Notes: a model not told the origin generated them from the letters alone. Counted from the first letter of the stretch, positions 41,421 to 52,089 are shown. The stretch: 64,000 nucleotides of DNA from Ornithodoros turicata (GCF_037126465.1 NW_026999298.1:1-64000); one strand, 5' to 3'. Numbers and translations: made by a program.

Positions 41421-41716
41421 GGGAAGCTGAGTTCCCGTACACTTTCGTTAAGGTTACACCCACAGGGAGTAGGGGAATCCAACAACAGTCTTGGTATACA
41501 AAGCCATAAACTCCCTCCTACAAGTCAAGTTAGGGAAGGAGGGGCTCTAGCGCTGTCTTGTACGTAGAATTACTGAAAGCACACATTTTTTTTCATTACG
41601 CATCACATCTTTTTTTTTTGTAAATTGACTTCCATAATTCTAACGTCAGGTAGAAGATTATGAACCTGATAATAAAATTTTAATAAATAAAATTAGCACC
41701 AATATGATTTAATTAA
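41421..41716. promoter_or_regulatory. Upstream region of the two Polinton-like ORFs
   Basis: AT-rich sequence ending TAATAAATAAAATTAGCACC just before the ATG at 41717. It could hold the promoter, but no defined motif was confirmed. Confidence 0.35.
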
Positions 41717-42199
41717 ATGTCGAGGCGCACTACAAAACAGAACAGACAACTGATATACATTGAAGAGATGGACAGATTTTGTACTCGTTACCATTCGTCA
41801 TGGGAGGACCTGATAAAAAGTTGCTTCGAAAAGGAGGAGCCACGAAACGATTCATTTATCGCTGCATTTCAATACGTCCTAGACATGGTCGTATTCAGAG
41901 ATATGGTGCAAATTATGGAATTCAACATGCGAGAACTTGTATGCCGAATCTACAATAGTTATAAAAATATTTGCACGTCAACATCGGAAGGACCATTTGG
42001 ATTGATGGTGGAGTTTGTGAGATTTGCTAACGAAGAATTGAAATACACTAGACCAAACGTAATTGTAATCATTGCAATGGGCATCGCATTAATCAAGAAA
42101 GCAATCAGATCAAATTATCATATACAAGCAGTCTATATCGCACGATTCATTACGGATTTGTTGAAATTACACCTAACGGTTGAAATGGGAAGTACATAA
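41717..42199 (+). CDS. Unknown helical protein in the Polinton-like element (160 aa)
   Basis: Intact frame with codon use and AT-richness unlike the rest of the window. The predicted protein is mostly amphipathic helices with a long hydrophobic central helix near the C-terminus (about residues 112-130, NVIVIIAMGIALIKKAI). There is no signal peptide and no enzyme motif. The order (amphipathic helix, then an acidic FANEELKY-type run into a hydrophobic helix with an internal Gly) faintly resembles a Bcl-2-type fold around BH1, and Bcl-2 homologues have been reported in some adintoviruses, but this is a weak guess. It is followed after 68 bp by a second ORF in the same direction. Confidence 0.6.
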   Translation: MSRRTTKQNRQLIYIEEMDRFCTRYHSSWEDLIKSCFEKEEPRNDSFIAAFQYVLDMVVFRDMVQIMEFNMRELVCRIYNSYKNICTSTSEGPFGLMVEFVRFANEELKYTRPNVIVIIAMGIALIKKAIRSNYHIQAVYIARFITDLLKLHLTVEMGST

Positions 42200-42267
42200 A
42201 AAATCTTATCACGTGGTATATTCCACCCTAGAACCTCTACACATTTATTTTATTCTACAAGTCAAGG

Positions 42268-42561
42268 ATGTCGAATGAACAGAAGTTAAATATTGTCGTG
42301 CAAGGTCTGATGTATCATCACTTATTGAAACTCAACGAACATATCAATTGCGGAGGGCCACCGGACGATTTTCATCTAATACTCTCTTGTACGCCATTCA
42401 AGAATCTTCATACAAAGAAAGGAAGCATCAATAAGAGACTGTGCAAGTTCGTCGCAACAAAGTGCAAGTTGTTGAAGCAATACAAACACTTCTCAGAATT
42501 CATACATTCTTCAGAATTCATCAATCAAGACAACAAACGAAAACTTCGGAGTTTGGAATAG
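42268..42561 (+). CDS. Unknown basic protein in the Polinton-like element (97 aa)
   Basis: Intact frame starting MSNEQKLNIVV. Lys-rich C-terminal half (KRLCKFVATKCKLLKQ) and no recognisable domain; predicted helical. An AATAAA at 42579 follows the stop by about 15 bases, which supports transcription as a single- or two-ORF unit ending here. It lies 68 bp after the 160-aa ORF. Confidence 0.55.
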   Translation: MSNEQKLNIVVQGLMYHHLLKLNEHINCGGPPDDFHLILSCTPFKNLHTKKGSINKRLCKFVATKCKLLKQYKHFSEFIHSSEFINQDNKRKLRSLE

Positions 42562-44177
42562 AATTGTAATTTATCGAAATAAACAAGTGTATAATTGAAA
42601 TAATAATTGTATTATTTGTCATCATTGTAATGTATTCTACACAGTGCAACGAAAACAGCTTATGAACAGGTTGAAGATTGCTAAGGAGACACTACATACA
42701 AGGATCTTCGTATGGAATCAGCGCTGGCAATCAAAAAGATTTTTTACACGACCACACTCTATACAGCACCAACACCCGAAGGAAAGAATTGTAGAAGAAT
42801 CGATAATAGAAATTTAGAGGCATGTTACATCAATCTTTGTTTATAAAGAGGATCACTAATATTTTGCGAAAGCTTATTTTACGAATTAAATTGCACAGTG
42901 TATATATTTTCTCAAACTATTGGACAGTTGACAATACTATATTGAAAGGAATCTATTGTCAAACGACGCGAAGGTGGTGTCTACAATTCTAATCATCATA
43001 ACATGCGGCACACAATTCCAATAAGATTTTGGGAGAATCAAATCACCCAACTGTCATCAGAAATGTTTAATTGCTATACAATCAAGATGAGCACTACGCA
43101 TAAGATATGTAATTATAATAAGTAAATATTCCTTTTGTAAACTTAACCAAAGCAGCACACATAAACGTAGCTTCAATTCACAGAATGTACCCGAGGTTTT
43201 TAATTAGCCATACTGAAAAACTATGAGTCTATTCAGTATGTCACGGCATATAAGGCACTACAAATGGAAGGACATACATTAATTCTAGAAGATTTTAGCT
43301 CATAATGAATCAAAACGCAATCTCCAACACCAAAGGTTCGTGTTTAAATTACTTGATAAGAAATCGATTAATTGTGTAATGTTGGAATAATCTTCCCTAT
43401 TGCGCTCGAAAATGTTCATAACTGTCAGGTGTACGCATCCCGTCTTCAACAAATCATGGCAGATATTATTAGATCTGATTGTTGGCTAGGAGCGTGCTAT
43501 GTGTTGATGTTCATTTTTTAATATATTTTCTGTGTTGAATTCATAAAACAAAGTAAGGTTTGTAGTGTCTCTTAGAATGAAAAATGTATGGGGAAGTCAC
43601 GAGGATGATTTTATGATAGTTAAAATGATAAATCATTCTCCTCCTCTGTTGTTTTGATTAACCAATGTATTGTTATAGATTTTATTTCCTCTCGTGTTCG
43701 TGTCTCATGGTCTTCCAGGTTCTCTGCTGTCCACATACATCTATCGGCACTTGTAATTAAAGCTTTACTATGGTGGTCATGTTAGACTTTTTATAATAAA
43801 ACTTTTAATTTTGATTGTAATCATATTGATTAAAAATATATTCTTTGATTAAATGTATCATAATGGAATATTAGCTGTTGCACATGAACAACAACAACAA
43901 CAATAAATGAAGAGGTGATGATGACATGGGATGTTTCCCCTTGGTAGCCACAGGACACTACCCCACTTCACAGTGGTTAATATGAGAGGATGAATTATGG
44001 TGAGATTGAAGCGACGACAGGTCGGAGTTCTGTTTAGAGCTCTTCGAGGAGTCCAGTGGCCTGCAGGAAAGCAAAAAGGGAGCGAAGAGCCCGGCACTGA
44101 TGTGCAGGGGAGCTCCATGGGCCAAGTACTTTGGACAGGCTGAATGGTCTATGGTCGAGGAGTTCAAGTTGGCGTCG
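42562..44177. other. AT-rich non-coding right half of the Polinton-like element
   Basis: No frame longer than about 80 codons that looks real. Near 43730-43860 there is an extra degraded copy of the TIR segment (GGTGGTCATGTTAGAC, also at 39280 and 44300). At 43858-44177 the minus strand contains a LINE 3' end: a motif of type CERY, LGPW and a helical ALRSLFAFL stretch, followed by a 3' tail ending in GTT repeats (complement AAC at 43888-43903). Confidence 0.6.
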
Positions 44178-44897
44178 AAGTACCTGGCGTTCACACGTGT
44201 ACCGCTCACAGTCCTCGATGATATGGGGGGTCGTAGCTGGGGTGCGGCAAGCTGCGCATGAAGTTACATATTAGAACTATGTAATTAAAACTCCGATATG
44301 GTGGTCATGTTAGACTTTTTATAATAAAACTTTAAATTTTGATTGTAATCGTATTGATTAAAAATATCTTCTTTTATTAAAAGTGTGCTACTCCTTGTGC
44401 TTAATTGAAAGCTTGCGTGATTGTCACTAAAATACCACATCAATGCTATTGCATCAGATTTTTGGCTGAGTCGGCTGAAAGTCGGCCCAGGCTGAAAAAT
44501 GTGAGCAAGTAAGCCCTCAAGCAACCCTCCGGCCGCGCTCCGCCGCGTTTTTCTCCTTCACATGGAGTCATAATTCCTGACACTAATGACTTTAATGTAT
44601 ATATTTTCACTTGTATTTTTGTGTATGGCTATCCTTTGCATGTAAATCGCCTACTGCACACCTGCTGTAGCGGGGAAAAAGTCGCAAAAAAATTCGGCGC
44701 AGATTGAAAAATGACGAAAGAAGTTGGCCCAGGCTGAAAAATGTGAGGTAGTAAGCGCGCACGCAGCCCTCCCCCCGCCGATAAGCGCGCTGACAACCCT
44801 CTGCACACATGCCGTGCAGGGAATAATACGCGCAGGGCTCAGGGGGTCCATGTTTCTAACTGGACACCGGTCTCCCTCCCAACCCCTACTTACTACT
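44178..44897 (-). repeat. Right terminal inverted repeat of the Polinton-like element
   Basis: Reverse complement of 38782-39418, with an extra segment of about 120 bp at 44545-44665 that replaces a GC-rich part of the left TIR. Ends ...CTTACTACT at 44897. Confidence 0.88.
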
Positions 44898-44903
44898 GAT
44901 GAC
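44898..44903 (+). repeat. 6-bp target duplication GATGAC, right copy
   Basis: Exact repeat of 38776-38781, directly after the CT terminus of the element. Confidence 0.88.
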
Positions 44904-44914
44904 CACTGCCTCAA

Positions 44915-45365
44915 CTCAGTCCACACTCTGATGCTCCTGTGTCTGCACCAGCACTGTCAGCCACAGGCACATTTTGGAGTTCTGTGAGGCGCCTTGCAAC
45001 TCCTGCCTGACATGCTGCTCTATTCTTACGCCTACTGTGTCTGCATGAAATCGCAATGACACAGTATGAGATATGCTTGAAGGCAAACACAATGAACAAG
45101 TATCAGGTTTCTGTCTAAGTTTAATTGTAAGAATACCACTACCTACCTAAACTGAGTCCACACTCTGATGCTCCTGTGTCTGTACCAGCACTGTCAGCCA
45201 CAGGCGCATTTTGGAGTTCTGTGAGGCGCCTTGCAACTCCTGCCTGGCATGCTGCCCTATTCTTGCGCCTACTGTATCTACATGAAATTGCAATGACACA
45301 GTATGAGATATGCTTGAAGGCAGACACAATGAACAAGTATCAGGTTTCTGTCTAAATTGCAGTGC
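44915..45365. repeat. Two-copy tandem duplication of a THAP-gene segment, right arm
   Basis: A block beginning GAGTCCACACTCTGATGC at 45149 also occurs, with a few differences, at about 44917, and both copies run about 200 bp to CAGGTTTCTGTCTAA. The left arm has one copy (12385-12600). The Polinton-like element inserted at the boundary of this duplication. Confidence 0.85.
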
Positions 45366-45760
45366 AGTCGCCTGTTGTGACCAAGCTGGACGCTTGGTGC
45401 CCAGTCCGGGATGTTAACATCGTACAGAAGTGATGGTTCACCTGAAATAACACTGGCCTTTTCAGTTATGTTCTTCTAAACTCTAGCTGTCGCTGCCGCT
45501 CATATCAGGTAAAGACTGAATATTTTTGCATGCAATGTCAAGCATACCAGATCAAAACATCAGCTCACCAGATATGAAGTGTTTGCTGCAAATTCTGTGA
45601 TGGGTGGCACTTGCTTGCATGTCTTTTCGGTTAATCCGTGAGAGCCACTCGTCCATCCTCCTCTTCTGCAAAATGATCGTTTCTACGCAGTCCCTTTTGT
45701 TGATTGCCGGCAGCCGAAAGAATTGGACTTTCTCACTTTCATTTTCGTCGTCGACCACAT
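45366..45760 (-). pseudogene. THAP-domain exons of the ISL2EU-like transposon, right-arm copy (first exon deleted)
   Basis: The minus strand keeps the second THAP exon (FFRLPAI, DEWLSRI, RICSKHF; about 45735-45568, with the GTGAGC donor) and the following exon start. The MVNC-bearing first exon is gone: left-arm sequence 11607-11978 is missing here, with the join at about 45752. A THAP domain without its first Cys pair cannot fold, so this copy is dead. Confidence 0.82.
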
Positions 45761-46184
45761 GTGCATGACGTCATTATTGACGTACGTGAAAGCTCCCTAT
45801 TGTCACAGTGCAGGCACCGTCCTTCCTCTGGCTGCAATGCGCATTCCTTACGCATTGGGCAGTGCACCAAAGAGTACAGCGATTCAGTGATTTCTTTCTC
45901 TTTGTTTGCAGCGGCTTCGGTTCACATTCACAACACACCGGCTTTCGTTGGGTAGCTTTGTGTCGTATCACGTTAGTACAGTGAGGTTTAGTTTTCCGAA
46001 GTAGTCATGAACAGAAGGCACACAAGAGGTAAACCAACATGTATATCGTGCAATACACATTTACAAAATATATGATAAGATAACACGCCACGACGCGGTG
46101 ATTTAGTGAACGACGCGTTCACCATAGATGACGATGGGAAGTACCCCCTTGATATTACAATCTTGTTCTCGTTTCTTGGTTTCA
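45761..46184. other. Region between THAP remnant and membrane-protein ORF, right arm
   Basis: Counterpart of left-arm 11172-11605. No gene was recognised. Confidence 0.5.
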
Positions 46185-46421
46185 ATGTATTCCAAAATGT
46201 TGCTGGTTGCGCTGCTGTTTCACGCCACGGGTTTATGCGCGTCCTTCGAGGTCCGCATAAACCCGCCGTGGCCGAGATATTCGGTCGAACAGCCGACTCA
46301 ACCTCTAGAATACAGGATGCTCCTTCTGGTGTTCCTAGCGGCAATCATTTTCTTGTGTAAGATCTGCTGCCTCTGTAAATGGCAGCGGGTCTTACGACCG
46401 GCACCAATGATTTGCGTGTAA
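46185..46421 (+). CDS. Small predicted signal-peptide/single-pass membrane protein, right-arm copy
   Basis: 78-codon frame identical in length and layout to the left-arm copy (10935-11171): signal-like start MYSKMLLVALLFHATGLC, Pro-rich short ectodomain, hydrophobic segment with ending CKICCLCKW, basic tail, stop at the same codon. From residue 1 to the stop I count four amino-acid differences (V/M, R/Q, S/T, V/I) against about eight silent ones. The upstream 19 codons to an ATG at 46128 are less conserved, which argues for the internal start. Confidence 0.45.
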   Translation: MYSKMLLVALLFHATGLCASFEVRINPPWPRYSVEQPTQPLEYRMLLLVFLAAIIFLCKICCLCKWQRVLRPAPMICV

Positions 46422-46700
46422 CTACCATCACACACGAAATTATTGGTGCCGTTGGTGGCGGTGGTGGGGGGTTGGGAGGGAGGGTAGAGGGGGTTCGCCC
46501 ACCATCGCATGCACTATAGATTCTCTGTCTTCCTGTCACCAAATTCCAAGTGCGTTCAACTTCTACGGTGCCAACGACTGAGTAAAACTATGCTAAACTG
46601 CTTGGTGGACTTAAAGCACCCGCCTGTCTCACTGGAACATCTGCTCTGCCATTTGGGTCGTCATTTACCGACGTATATGATATTGATTTCCCACCAGTAG
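46422..46700. other. Spacer with a G-rich tract, right arm
   Basis: A GGTGGCGGTGGTGGGGGG-like tract lies at 46455-46485. No gene was recognised. Confidence 0.5.
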
Positions 46701-47960
46701 GCCGGTACCCCAGCATATCGTCCGCGCAGCTCAGTTGCATCGTCAGTGAGTTCATGTCTATGATCTTCCTCTGCGAGTTGTTGACTCCACTTCGTTCAAG
46801 CTCTTGGAACTGCTGTTCGTGAAAGACTTTCTATGCACTACCTCGAATACAAGCGCTTCACTATCCAACTACGTCGGGCATCCAGCACATGAAAGGCACC
46901 GAGAAGTTTCCAGAAGGCACACTCTGCAGAATCTCTACACTTTCTGAGTTCCTCCCAAAGACTCCCATAACATTGCGATCGGCAGTTGTGACGTGCAACG
47001 CTGTTGGACGTCTGCATCTGCTCTACGCCTTCAAGATGTCATCTCGCCAAAGAGCGAAGGAAGAGGAGTGTGAACTAGAGGCGCGCTCCATCTAGAAAAT
47101 GCCCTCTCCTGCGACAGTTTCAGCTGAAGCCCACGACGGCACCACCTGCTCAGACAATAAACCTTTGCCACACGGCCACCACAAGGTCTGTCACGTCCTT
47201 TTATCTTCCTGTTTACCCCCTGCACTATCTTCGCCCGATACTCCAACACACGCAACGGTCTTCGATTGTACCGTTGGTGCTGCTTTCCATCGACAGTGTC
47301 TTGACGTCCATGGCCTTCCTCTACAAGTCGTTTACACCAGTTCGTTAAAGCGCTTGGAAATGCTACTACATGTTCGTAAATGAGTTTTCATGCACTGCCT
47401 CCAAAGCAAGAATTTTACTGTCCTTTCCTCCTCGGCCACCTCCTTATGGAAACCACGTCAGTCACCCAGCACATGGAAGTCACCGAGAAGTTTCCAGTAG
47501 GCAGCCTTTGCAGAATCTCTACGCTGTTCTGAGTCCCTCCCAAACATCCCCATACCATTTCCGATCGGCAGTTGTGACGTGCAACGCTGTATGACGTCTG
47601 CATCTGCTCTACGCCTTCAAGATGGCATCGTTCCGCTAGAGAGCGAAAGAAGACGAGTGTGGACTGGAGGCGCGCTCCATCATGAAGATGCCCTTTCCTG
47701 CGACAGTTTGAGTTGAAGTCCACGGCGGCACCACCTGGTCACACAATAAACCTCTGCCACATGGGCATCACAACCTTTGTAACGTGTGACACATTTTATC
47801 TTCCCAATATCCTCGTGCCAAACCAAGCCAACCTTCGCGAGCAAAGCAAGGGATCTTGCCATCAAGGAGAGAATGCACAAGCGTCTAGTATTTTGATTTC
47901 ACACCAGCAGCCCCACTCTCCAACATATGCTAATGTCTTCAACCCCACCGTTGGTGACTA
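46701..47960. repeat. Degenerate tandem repeat, about 590-bp units, right-arm copy
   Basis: Landmark TGCGACAGTTT occurs at 47109 and 47699, and GGCGCGCTCCATC at 47079 and 47669. Corresponds to 9345-10700. Confidence 0.75.
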
Positions 47961-48655
47961 GACGATGCATCAGACGAGACAGCGCATTTGTCGCGAGTGC
48001 AGTAAGCATTTTATTGCGAAGGTACACGGTTTGTATATTCCAAAACACAGGAACGCCATCCACAGATTCGTTGAAATCACTCGGATGCGAGATTTTGCAA
48101 ACAGCAGCGAGCACACGACACAGAGACGCGGAGAGAGAGAAAGGCCAACAGATGGCGCAGATCACTTCGCAGGCACGGAACTCGGACGTTACAAACTTTG
48201 ACGGTTTAAACCGAATTTCTCAAGCACTGCTGTTGTTCTTAAATAAAAACAAAATAAAAAGTCCACTGGTAATTATTATGGCCTGGATTTTTCGCTCTTG
48301 CCTATAAATGCCTATAAACGCCTAAATGCAGCACCATCGCTGTTACCTGCATTATTGTCGACTCTGTTGGATTGTAGCCTTTTTTAAAGTTGTTAGATGC
48401 CATAACAGCCTTTTGAGAGGTGCGAGTGCACATTTCAGGCTGATGCTCAGTGCTGCGTTTTGCTCTTCGTTTTCGTGTGTTTGTGTCTTTCGTTTCGTTT
48501 CCTTCAGTGCAGTTTGGTTTCTTAGAAGGGGTTCATGCATATTTCACCAAAATATTCGACTTTTCAGTCGGAGTCAGCATTTCAATCGGAGTCAGTTTTT
48601 CGGAGTCAGCATTCGTGTTCCAGAAGTCAAAGCGTGTACCTTACCGTAGCCTTTA
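47961..48655. other. Non-coding outer part of the right arm
   Basis: Counterpart of 8612-9340, with the complementary A-rich run near 48240-48262 and CGGAGTCAG micro-repeats at 48569-48610. No gene was recognised. Confidence 0.5.
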
Positions 48656-49523
48656 AACGAGCAAGCTTTCCCGGAAGGAGAATTCTGAAGCACCCAAAGC
48701 AAAAGAGAGTAAGAGATTAACACGCGTATTTTTGCGTTCTATTGCCTGTTAAGGGGTTTGGGGGCCTAAACGCCTGCCTATTACCGATTTTTCTAGTGCC
48801 AAATTTGGTAGGCCCGAGTAATTAGTAATTTCTCTCAAATGCGTTACGCAGTACTTCAATACCACGTGATGTCCGTCGCCAATCCGGGACCGACTCGAAG
48901 CTTGTTCTTTGCGAAAGTTAAAGGAGCAGTCTAGAGGCATACAAGTTTGTTTCTCTTTTTGGTCGGTATGGAATGTTTGGTGGCCGAACACAGTTTTTCC
49001 ATAATTAGTGCAACCTTAGCGAAATTGGGACGCCTGCAATAGCCCCGTGATTCTCCCGTGCGTGAAACACCCTCTTTCGCCTTCAAGATAGACACGTGAT
49101 GAGCGCCGCCACGCGCGTCACTATGTGACACAAGTGGTACGGACGCTCCCCAATGGACCTGAGATCACACGATCGAGGTGAGCAACATCGCTTCGGAGAC
49201 GCCAGGCGTTCTCCGGCTGCGTGATGTCCGAAACGGAGGGTTTGAAGGCTGTCAACGACACGGCAATGATTTTTGGGACCGCTGATACCACGAGAGGAAC
49301 GAGTGGTGCAGCTGGAAATTAACTGTCTTGTACAGCGAAACCCCAGCGCTTCCCGCAGTGTACAGCCGTGCAGCCTCTCCGACACTTGGCCTTCGGGAGA
49401 GGAAAATCAGTTGCGCTGCGCATGCGCTAGAAGTGATGTCACGTGTCTCTCTTTGCCGCCGCAGTGCCGTCTGCTCGCTTCGCGTGCGCACGCGCTAGCA
49501 GACAGCGGTTTGTTTGCCTGAGG
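48656..49523. other. Region upstream of putative exons; CpG-rich near its end
   Basis: No gene to 49380. From about 49390 the sequence is GC- and CpG-rich (TGCGCTGCGCATGCGC, GCGTGCGCACGCGC), unlike the surrounding AT-rich DNA, and would suit a promoter for the exon at 49524. Confidence 0.45.
49390..49523 (+). promoter_or_regulatory. Candidate CpG-rich promoter with NRF1-like palindromes
   Basis: Contains TGCGCATGCGC (49417-49427) and TGCGCACGCGC (49485-49495). The first is a near-perfect NRF1-type site. It lies just upstream of a putative start exon. No TATA box. Confidence 0.4.
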
Positions 49524-49621
49524 ATGGGATTTGTGGTTTGTGGTAGCGGTGAAGCAACTTTGCCAAGTATTCCGTTCAAGTTCCTCGCTGGATGTCCCGC
49601 TCGTCCGTCGATGTTCAGCAG
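49524..49621 (+). CDS. Putative first coding exon of an unknown gene
   Basis: ATG at 49524 opens a frame beginning MGFVVCGSGEATLPSIPF and ending at MFS with a good donor (AGCAG|GTGAGG at 49621/49622), downstream of a CpG-rich stretch. It joins in phase to 49721-49782. The product fragment is about 53 residues: a Cys-containing start and CNKCQSTFSQ, a possible half zinc finger. The second half of this exon is also present in the inverted repeat copy at 61975, but the first half is not, so that copy lacks the start. Gene identity unknown; later exons were not found. Confidence 0.4.
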
Positions 49622-50583
49622 GTGAGGGGACGTTTCAGCAACGCCTGCGAGTTTCATGGTCGGTTGAAAAGGTAAGGGCGTCTGTACAAAATTGTTCAAT
49701 GGGCCGCTCTGTTACTACAGATGCAACAAGTGCCAGTCCACTTTTTCTCAGCTGCACCTTCTCAGTCCAGCAGCAGCACCAGGTGAATGTAGGTACACAA
49801 CTTCCAAGTGAATTAAGACGCACGAGTGCAATTCTGGTAAGTACGTCTCATGCTCTGTTACACTATAGTACACACATACCATTCGCATTCAACGCCCTTA
49901 TTTTGCATGTGTTGTAGCAAATGATTCAGTGGCATAAACCGGCAGGCTGGTGCGTAATGTACGCCCATAGTGTCGAGTTGGACTAATTCGGGTGGCGTGT
50001 TCGTACAGTCTGTGCAATCGGACTGTCTAATTACTACCTGTTCTATCTTAACACCGAAGTCGGTATATGGGTAAGAAATATCGTGGTTTCGACAATTATC
50101 AGTAATCTTTCGTTGTGCTTAGTGATTCCTATTATTTTATACTTGTGTTTTTACTCAGAATTCTAATATTGTATTCTTAACTGGAGCAACAAAATTAGGA
50201 AACACATGAGGATTGTGTTGAAACTGAGGACATTGCTTATTTTTACTGAGTTCAGATTTTCAGGCATGGGGAGAAGAAATGCAGGATGCAGCCAAGAGTC
50301 ATTTTACTAAAGGCACAGGTGTAAAAAGATTGAAAGATGGAAGTTTAAAGTGTTCTTATATTTGTTACTGATCGGGTGCTTTTACAGAGAAGAACATCAA
50401 AGGAAAAAGGTCCAAATAAAATCATAAGGTTCCATTAGGCGTGGGGTAACCTGCATTGATGATTCGTCTGCAACGTTCCAGACTGGCAAAGTTCCAGGAC
50501 ATAACGGGACGGGGCCCCATCTCGCGCATGATCAGAGCCGACAGTTAAGGCATAATGGTTTCAAATTTCCAAAGACTGCAGTT
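49589..50583 (+). repeat. Left arm of the 1-kb inverted repeat pair
   Basis: Reverse complement of 60986-61975 with high identity. Outer landmark GCTCGTCCGTCGATGTTCA; inner landmark CATAATGGTTTCAAATTTCC. It includes the end of putative exon 1 and all of exon 2. The arms lie 10.4 kb apart around satellites and MITEs. Confidence 0.92.
49721..49782 (+). CDS. Putative second coding exon of the same unknown gene
   Basis: Acceptor TTACTACAG at 49712-49720 and donor CCAG|GTGAAT at 49782/49783. 62 bases, in phase with exon 1, giving CNKCQSTFSQLHLLSPAAAP. Preserved with one or two changes in the inverted copy (about 61855-61795 on the minus strand). Confidence 0.4.
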
Positions 50584-52089
50584 GCTGACTGCCCCCTGAC
50601 TGATTGTATTGTTTTCTTCAGCTGCAACAGATGCTTTTTACCATGAAAATACTAACATCAGTTGGCATTGCACGCATAAGGCCTTTGTGAGCTCAAAGCC
50701 GCTGTGTGTATTCTTGTGAATGATTTATCTAAGGAAATGTACACCCTTCCAACAACCACGAGCAAACTCTTCATGACTATATAACGCATAATTATTTAAT
50801 TAGATTAAAGGACAAATATATAGCCATCACACCAGCTCAGTTGCAGTCTTTCGTTGTCATCAAAAGTATGGTGGCCGGGGTACATGACTCTCATCAACAT
50901 TCTGATAATGTAATCCACATACAATGCTCAGTCATTTTAAAATTTTTCATGCACATCAGTACGCCTTGTATATTCAAGTTTGCTTCTATCTTGTCTCATG
51001 CTAGCGTTTGCTATCCGTGCGGTAGCCAGAAAATATTATGGGAGGTTCTATGGGGACCTCCCAGATGCACTACCAAAGGTACGATCTTGGGGGTTTGAAC
51101 CCGCCTGGCTATGCCCCTGTTGGCTATGCTATGCTAAACATGCTGTGACACCACTGAACAAAAATTGCCAAACAACTCCGCTTTGTCTCAACAAAGATGC
51201 AAGGAGTTAAAACGGGTGCAGCTATATGAAAGCCAACCACTGCAGAAATGCAAATAAGAACAACAGTTCTGGAACCTGATGTTCGAACAGCTACTGGGAA
51301 TTCAGAAGATCATACTATATGCGTGAAAATAACTAGCACAATCACATATGTTTGTATGTTCATGCATTTTGACTCAGCAGCTGAGTTCCAATGTATGCTT
51401 GATTGCATTTATTTAGCCAATCCCAAAATTCGCGGTCACCCCCCCGCCGGCGCACTCCGTCACTATACTCAGCCGCTATGCGGGAAGCTGCCTTACAGGA
51501 TGTTAATTCAATGGAGGACAGCGTTTATGCCAATTAACAGCAAAACAGAATAAAATTTTTAAGATGTCATCGCCTAATAGAGAAGAACACCATGTAAAGA
51601 ACCCCTGGAGACATGAAAGGCACCAGCAGAATATAAGCCTAGTGCACCCTGGCCAAATGAATTTTAATGCATTGCGCCTATGGGGATTCCGTCGATTTTT
51701 GCACATCGCCCATGTTTAGATACGATTTTTCGACAAAGCGCAGTCAAATTCTGCAAATGTCATCGCCTATTTTCGTTCAGTACGTCCTCCAGGCCACATA
51801 CCAACCACGGCACGATGTGTGAGTGTTAATCCTGATGCACCCAGGGCCTTCAAAGTTGCGACTCAGACAGGGTTCCCCTCCTAGGCGCTCGACGGACTAA
51901 GTCCCAGTATTATCGTAATACGCATGCGCTGAGACTGTACGGCCGGTCTGAAGGAGTTCGAAACGAGAACTGTCATTTTTTCCAGAACTCGAAGTGGCTG
52001 ACAGAACAGACAACATTTTCAGTGAGTAATATACAAATGATACCGTCTTGTATTTTATATCGCTTTTATATTAAACTATACAACTTGAT
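50584..52089. other. No gene recognised
   Basis: Short frames at 50841-51098, 50980-51210 and 51248-51553 have no recognisable domain. GGGGGTTTGAACCCGCC at 51090 is a B-box-like palindrome similar to that of the satellite downstream and may be a stray related repeat. Confidence 0.45.

Larger units (their letters stand above)
38782..44897. mobile_element. 6.1-kb Polinton/Maverick-like (adintovirus-like) non-autonomous element
   Basis: The element starts AGTAGTAAGTAGGGG and ends in its exact complement, CCCCTACTTACTACT, with terminal inverted repeats of 637 bp (left) and 720 bp (right, including an unrelated insert of about 120 bp at 44545-44665). It is flanked by a perfect 6-bp duplication. 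AG...CT ends, long TIRs and 6-bp TSD are hallmarks of Polintons. At 6.1 kb it is far shorter than autonomous Polintons (15-20 kb or more), and I see no DNA polymerase B, retroviral-type integrase, capsid or ATPase. The AT-rich interior has two intact ORFs. It is a deletion derivative or a distinct small lineage that depends on an autonomous relative for mobility. Confidence 0.82.
32565..48655 (-). repeat. Right arm of the giant inverted repeat
   Basis: Reverse complement of 8610-27420. Removing the Polinton-like element (6116 bp plus TSD) and the 837-bp insertion with its TSD leaves about 9.1 kb, close to the left arm's 9.3 kb after removing the PLE cluster. Arm-specific changes here include a tandem duplication next to the Polinton-like element, a deletion of the THAP start exon, and a SINE 3' fragment at about 32700-32808. 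Confidence 0.93.

Noticed and set aside
38782..44897. Interpretation as a Ginger, Dada or Sola element
   Set aside because: The AG...CT ends with 6-bp TSD and very long TIRs fit Polintons better. Ginger ends begin TGT, Sola uses 4-bp TSDs, and no transposase of those families is visible.
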